In this document: one piece after another, positions 6,562 through 8,061 of the stretch
Layout: every line of letters begins with the position of its first letter
Numbering within the stretch: the first letter of the stretch is position 1
From: Clostridia bacterium
Lineage (GTDB): Bacteria; Bacillota; Clostridia; Christensenellales; QALW01
Assembly (NCBI GenBank): GCA_017964345.1
Contig: JAGCSD010000199.1
Span: forward strand, 1-8,061
DNA length: 8,061 bases
Direction of reading: 5' to 3'
Position numbers and translations under genes: made by a program
Notes under the pieces: model-generated
What the model saw: the letters and a program-made list of their open reading frames with translations, nothing else
Told to the model about the DNA's origin: nothing
Database searches by the model: none

Positions 6562-6590
6562 ATTATACGTGTTTCCGTCTTTTCTGTCAA
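6562..6590 (-). promoter_or_regulatory. Consensus sigma-A promoter of the metal-export operon
   Basis: On the minus strand an exact TTGACA (6585-6590) and an exact TATAAT (6562-6567) are separated by 17 bases. A start site near 6555 gives a leader of about 47 bases that holds AGGAGG before the arsR ATG. A promoter this strong makes sense only if tightly repressed, in keeping with the operator directly downstream. Confidence 0.9.
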
Positions 6591-6602
6591 CACTTTTTTG
6601 CA

Positions 6603-6642
6603 TAAAAAAAAACAAGTTAAGAGGGGAAACTCTCAACTTGTT
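6603..6642 (-). terminator. Intrinsic terminator of tspO
   Basis: Read on the minus strand, AACAAGTTGAGAG (6642 down to 6630) pairs with CTCTTAACTTGTT (6623 down to 6611) over 13 positions with one G-U pair, around a six-base loop. A run of Ts (6612 down to 6604) follows. It lies 15 bases past the tspO stop and just upstream of the arsR promoter, shielding that promoter from read-through. Confidence 0.9.
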
Positions 6643-6657
6643 GTTTTCTGTCGGCGG

Positions 6658-7119
6658 TCAATTCAAGAGGATCGTCAAATAATTCAGGACGCCGGCGAAG
6701 ACCAGCCATGCCGCGAGCGGCGCGAGGAGCCAGCACGCCAAGGGTGAGATCGGAAGCAGGCGGCGCATGGTCAAAAGCGCGGCAACCAGATAAACCGCCA
6801 GTATAAACAGCGCCAGCCACGGCAGGTGCAGAGTAAAATACGTCAGACACCACAAAATATTGCAAACCGCCTGCAGAGCGAACAGCCCATAGGTCTTCGC
6901 ATCGACACCGCGGCGGATGGCAAGCGTCAGCGACCACGCGCACAGAACATACAGGAGCGTCCACCCGAGAATAAACACCCACGGCGGCGGCTGGATCGAC
7001 GGTTGAACAAGCGAGCGGTACCACGCGCTGTCGGTATCGGTGAACAACATCGCCACGCCCGCGGTCAGCGCCGTCAGCACCGCCGCCGGAACCAAAGCGT
7101 TCCACCAGTTTTTCTTCAT
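6658..7119 (-). CDS. tspO: TspO/MBR-family membrane protein
   Basis: A 153-residue protein with five predicted membrane helices (about residues 9-26, 47-68, 77-97, 100-118 and 127-149), matching the five-helix TspO/translocator-protein fold in length and order. Family marks are WY at 33-34, QPPPWVF in the loop before helix 2 (43-49), the GWTLLYVL segment (52-59), ALQAVCNILWCLTYF (81-95) and the last-helix pattern AAWLVFAGVLNY (136-147). TspO proteins bind porphyrins and other tetrapyrroles and have been linked to tetrapyrrole handling and stress regulation; the exact role in Clostridia is unsettled. It appears monocistronic: a terminator precedes it (end of the glutamine synthetase gene) and another follows it. 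The start is supported by GGGGG (7128-7132) shortly upstream. Confidence 0.92.
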   Translation of the reverse strand: MKKNWWNALVPAAVLTALTAGVAMLFTDTDSAWYRSLVQPSIQPPPWVFILGWTLLYVLCAWSLTLAIRRGVDAKTYGLFALQAVCNILWCLTYFTLHLPWLALFILAVYLVAALLTMRRLLPISPLACWLLAPLAAWLVFAGVLNYLTILLN

Positions 7120-7141
7120 GTTCGATTCCCCCTTTTATAGC

Positions 7142-7171
7142 AGTGTATGCGGCATTTCGCGTTTCATGCAA
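7142..7171 (-). promoter_or_regulatory. Weak candidate promoter of tspO
   Basis: On the minus strand TTGCAT (7166-7171) is followed after 18 bases by TACACT (7142-7147). The match is only moderate and overlaps the end of the upstream terminator's T-run. A TATAAA (7134-7139) nearby has no fitting -35. A promoter is expected here because the gene lies between two terminators. Confidence 0.35.
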
Positions 7172-7200
7172 AAAAAGCGCAAAGCCGAACGCTCTGCGCT
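7170..7200 (-). terminator. Intrinsic terminator of the glutamine synthetase gene
   Basis: On the minus strand AGCGCAGAGC (7200 down to 7191) pairs with GCTTTGCGCT (7185 down to 7176), with one G-U pair and a five-base loop, followed by seven Ts (7176 down to 7170). It lies 25 bases after the stop codon. Confidence 0.88.
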
Positions 7201-7225
7201 GATAAACTATTCGTTTTTTTAAGAA

Positions 7226-8061
7226 TCACCGCACGCCGAAGAGAAGCTGTCCGATAGAGGGATACGGCCACGACTCGGAGGAAACGATCAACTCCAGCGC
7301 GTCCACGTCATCACGCAGAGCGCGCATGGCGGGGATCACATGGTCTTTGCAGAAGAACGCAAGATTCTGTCCGTCCGGAACATTCTTCATCTGCTCCACG
7401 GCGTCGCGCAGATCGTTCAGGTTGCGGTACGCGCTGCCGATCAAGGACGAAATGCGCGTCACGGTCTGCGTTTCATAGGAGCAATCGATGTCCGGGGACA
7501 GCGTCTTTTTAGAAAGCGCCGTGGCGGAGAGTTCCCGCGAATACCGGCTGACGGCGGGCAGAATATCCTTGCTGGCAAGGTTGATCATCGTCCGCGCCTC
7601 GATATTGATGAGTTTGTTGTAGTTTTCCAGCATGATCTCGTAGCGGGATTCCATTTCCTCGCGGCTGAACACGCGGTGCGCCGTAAAGAGCGCCACATTC
7701 TTTTCATGCAGAAAATACGGCAGCGCGTCGGGCGTGGTGCGCAGATTCAAAAGTCCGCGTTTTTCCGCTTCCTTTACCCACGCGTCATCATAGCCGTTGC
7801 CGTTGAAGATGATCCGCTTATGCGCGCGGATGGAATCGCGGATCAAACTGTTCAGCTCCGTTTCAAAATCGTCCGCCTGCTCGAGCCGGTCGGCGTAGAT
7901 CCGCAGGCTCTCGGCCACGGCGCTGTTGAGCATGATGTTCGCGCAGGCGATGCTGTTGGACGAGCCGAGCATGCGGAACTCGAACTTGTTGCCGGTGAAC
8001 GCGAACGGGGAGGTGCGGTTGCGGTCGGAGGTGTCGCGGTAGAGCACCGGCAGCGCCTCCA
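7226..8061 (-). CDS. glnN: Glutamine synthetase type III, C-terminal part (5' end outside the window)
   Basis: Condenses ammonia with glutamate at the cost of ATP; type III enzymes are large (about 700 residues) and common in Clostridia, Bacteroidota and cyanobacteria. Only the last 277 residues are visible. Near the window edge the frame reads LPVLYRDTSDRNRTSPFAF and then GNKFEFRMLGSSNSIACAN, the highly conserved type III active-site segment with the glutamate- and nucleotide-contacting Asn, Arg and Glu residues. Downstream come the long helical C-terminal regions particular to type III, including RIIFNGNGYDDAWVKEAEKRG and a final helix ending SSESWPYPSIGQLLFGV. The GTG at 8045-8047 is an internal valine codon, not a start: the frame is open and conserved upstream of it. 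The gene ends at its own hairpin terminator. No regulatory signal is visible because the 5' end is missing. Confidence 0.95.
   Translation of the reverse strand, partial: EALPVLYRDTSDRNRTSPFAFTGNKFEFRMLGSSNSIACANIMLNSAVAESLRIYADRLEQADDFETELNSLIRDSIRAHKRIIFNGNGYDDAWVKEAEKRGLLNLRTTPDALPYFLHEKNVALFTAHRVFSREEMESRYEIMLENYNKLINIEARTMINLASKDILPAVSRYSRELSATALSKKTLSPDIDCSYETQTVTRISSLIGSAYRNLNDLRDAVEQMKNVPDGQNLAFFCKDHVIPAMRALRDDVDALELIVSSESWPYPSIGQLLFGVR

Noticed and set aside
6617..7171. A 184-codon minus-strand frame overlapping tspO
   Set aside because: It is out of frame with TspO, lacks membrane-helix pattern and runs into the tspO terminator; TspO is the real gene.
8045..8047. GTG as the start of a 273-residue protein at the right edge
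   Set aside because: The frame continues open to the window edge, and the conserved type III glutamine synthetase segment spans this codon, so it is an internal valine.

Overview
The window looks like ordinary chromosome of an anaerobic Bacillota bacterium, most likely class Clostridia (Oscillospirales or Christensenellales-like). This is an inference from gene content: a type III glutamine synthetase, a class II CCA-adding enzyme, a ComEC-like lipoprotein with an Ada-like zinc knuckle, an ArsR/CadA metal module and a TspO protein. Strong AGGAGG-type ribosome binding sites and A/T-rich sigma-A promoters in otherwise GC-rich DNA fit the same picture. There is no phage, transposon, CRISPR array, tRNA or rRNA gene. 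Coding density is high and no gene-free stretch exceeds about 150 bases.

Left part (1-1083, minus): the N-terminal five-sixths or so of the tRNA CCA-adding enzyme, cut by the window edge. It is transcribed from a good promoter that stands back to back, with 8 bp between the -35 boxes, with a promoter for the plus-strand genes.

Centre left (1214-4071, plus): a GH99-like/WbsX-type protein overlaps adenine phosphoribosyltransferase (apt) by 4 bases and is therefore probably translationally coupled to it. An intrinsic terminator follows apt. Next comes a secreted lipoprotein with a ComEC-type metallo-beta-lactamase domain and a C-terminal Ada-like zinc-binding module. A symmetric terminator ends this block and also ends the converging metal operon.

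Centre right (4133-6590, minus): a compact metal-resistance operon, transcribed arsR/smtB-type repressor, then a free-standing 72-residue HMA metallochaperone, then a PIB-2 (Zn/Cd/Pb) P-type ATPase that has no HMA domain of its own. Gene joints are 1 nt and a 4-nt overlap. The promoter is an exact consensus TTGACA-17-TATAAT, and an inverted repeat covering the start site is a natural operator for the repressor. The repressor keeps all four alpha-5 zinc ligands of SmtB/CzrA and lacks the alpha-3N cysteine set of CadC. The simplest model is zinc-relieved autorepression of a zinc (cadmium, lead) exporter.

Right part (6603-8061, minus): a monocistronic TspO/MBR membrane protein with its own terminator, and the C-terminal ~277 residues of glutamine synthetase type III with its terminator; the rest of that gene lies beyond the window.

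I do not see a clearly undescribed biological system. The points most worth a second look are the phased TTGAA half-sites at the arsR promoter, the split HMA/ATPase arrangement, the lipoprotein's domain pairing, and the GH99-like/apt coupling.
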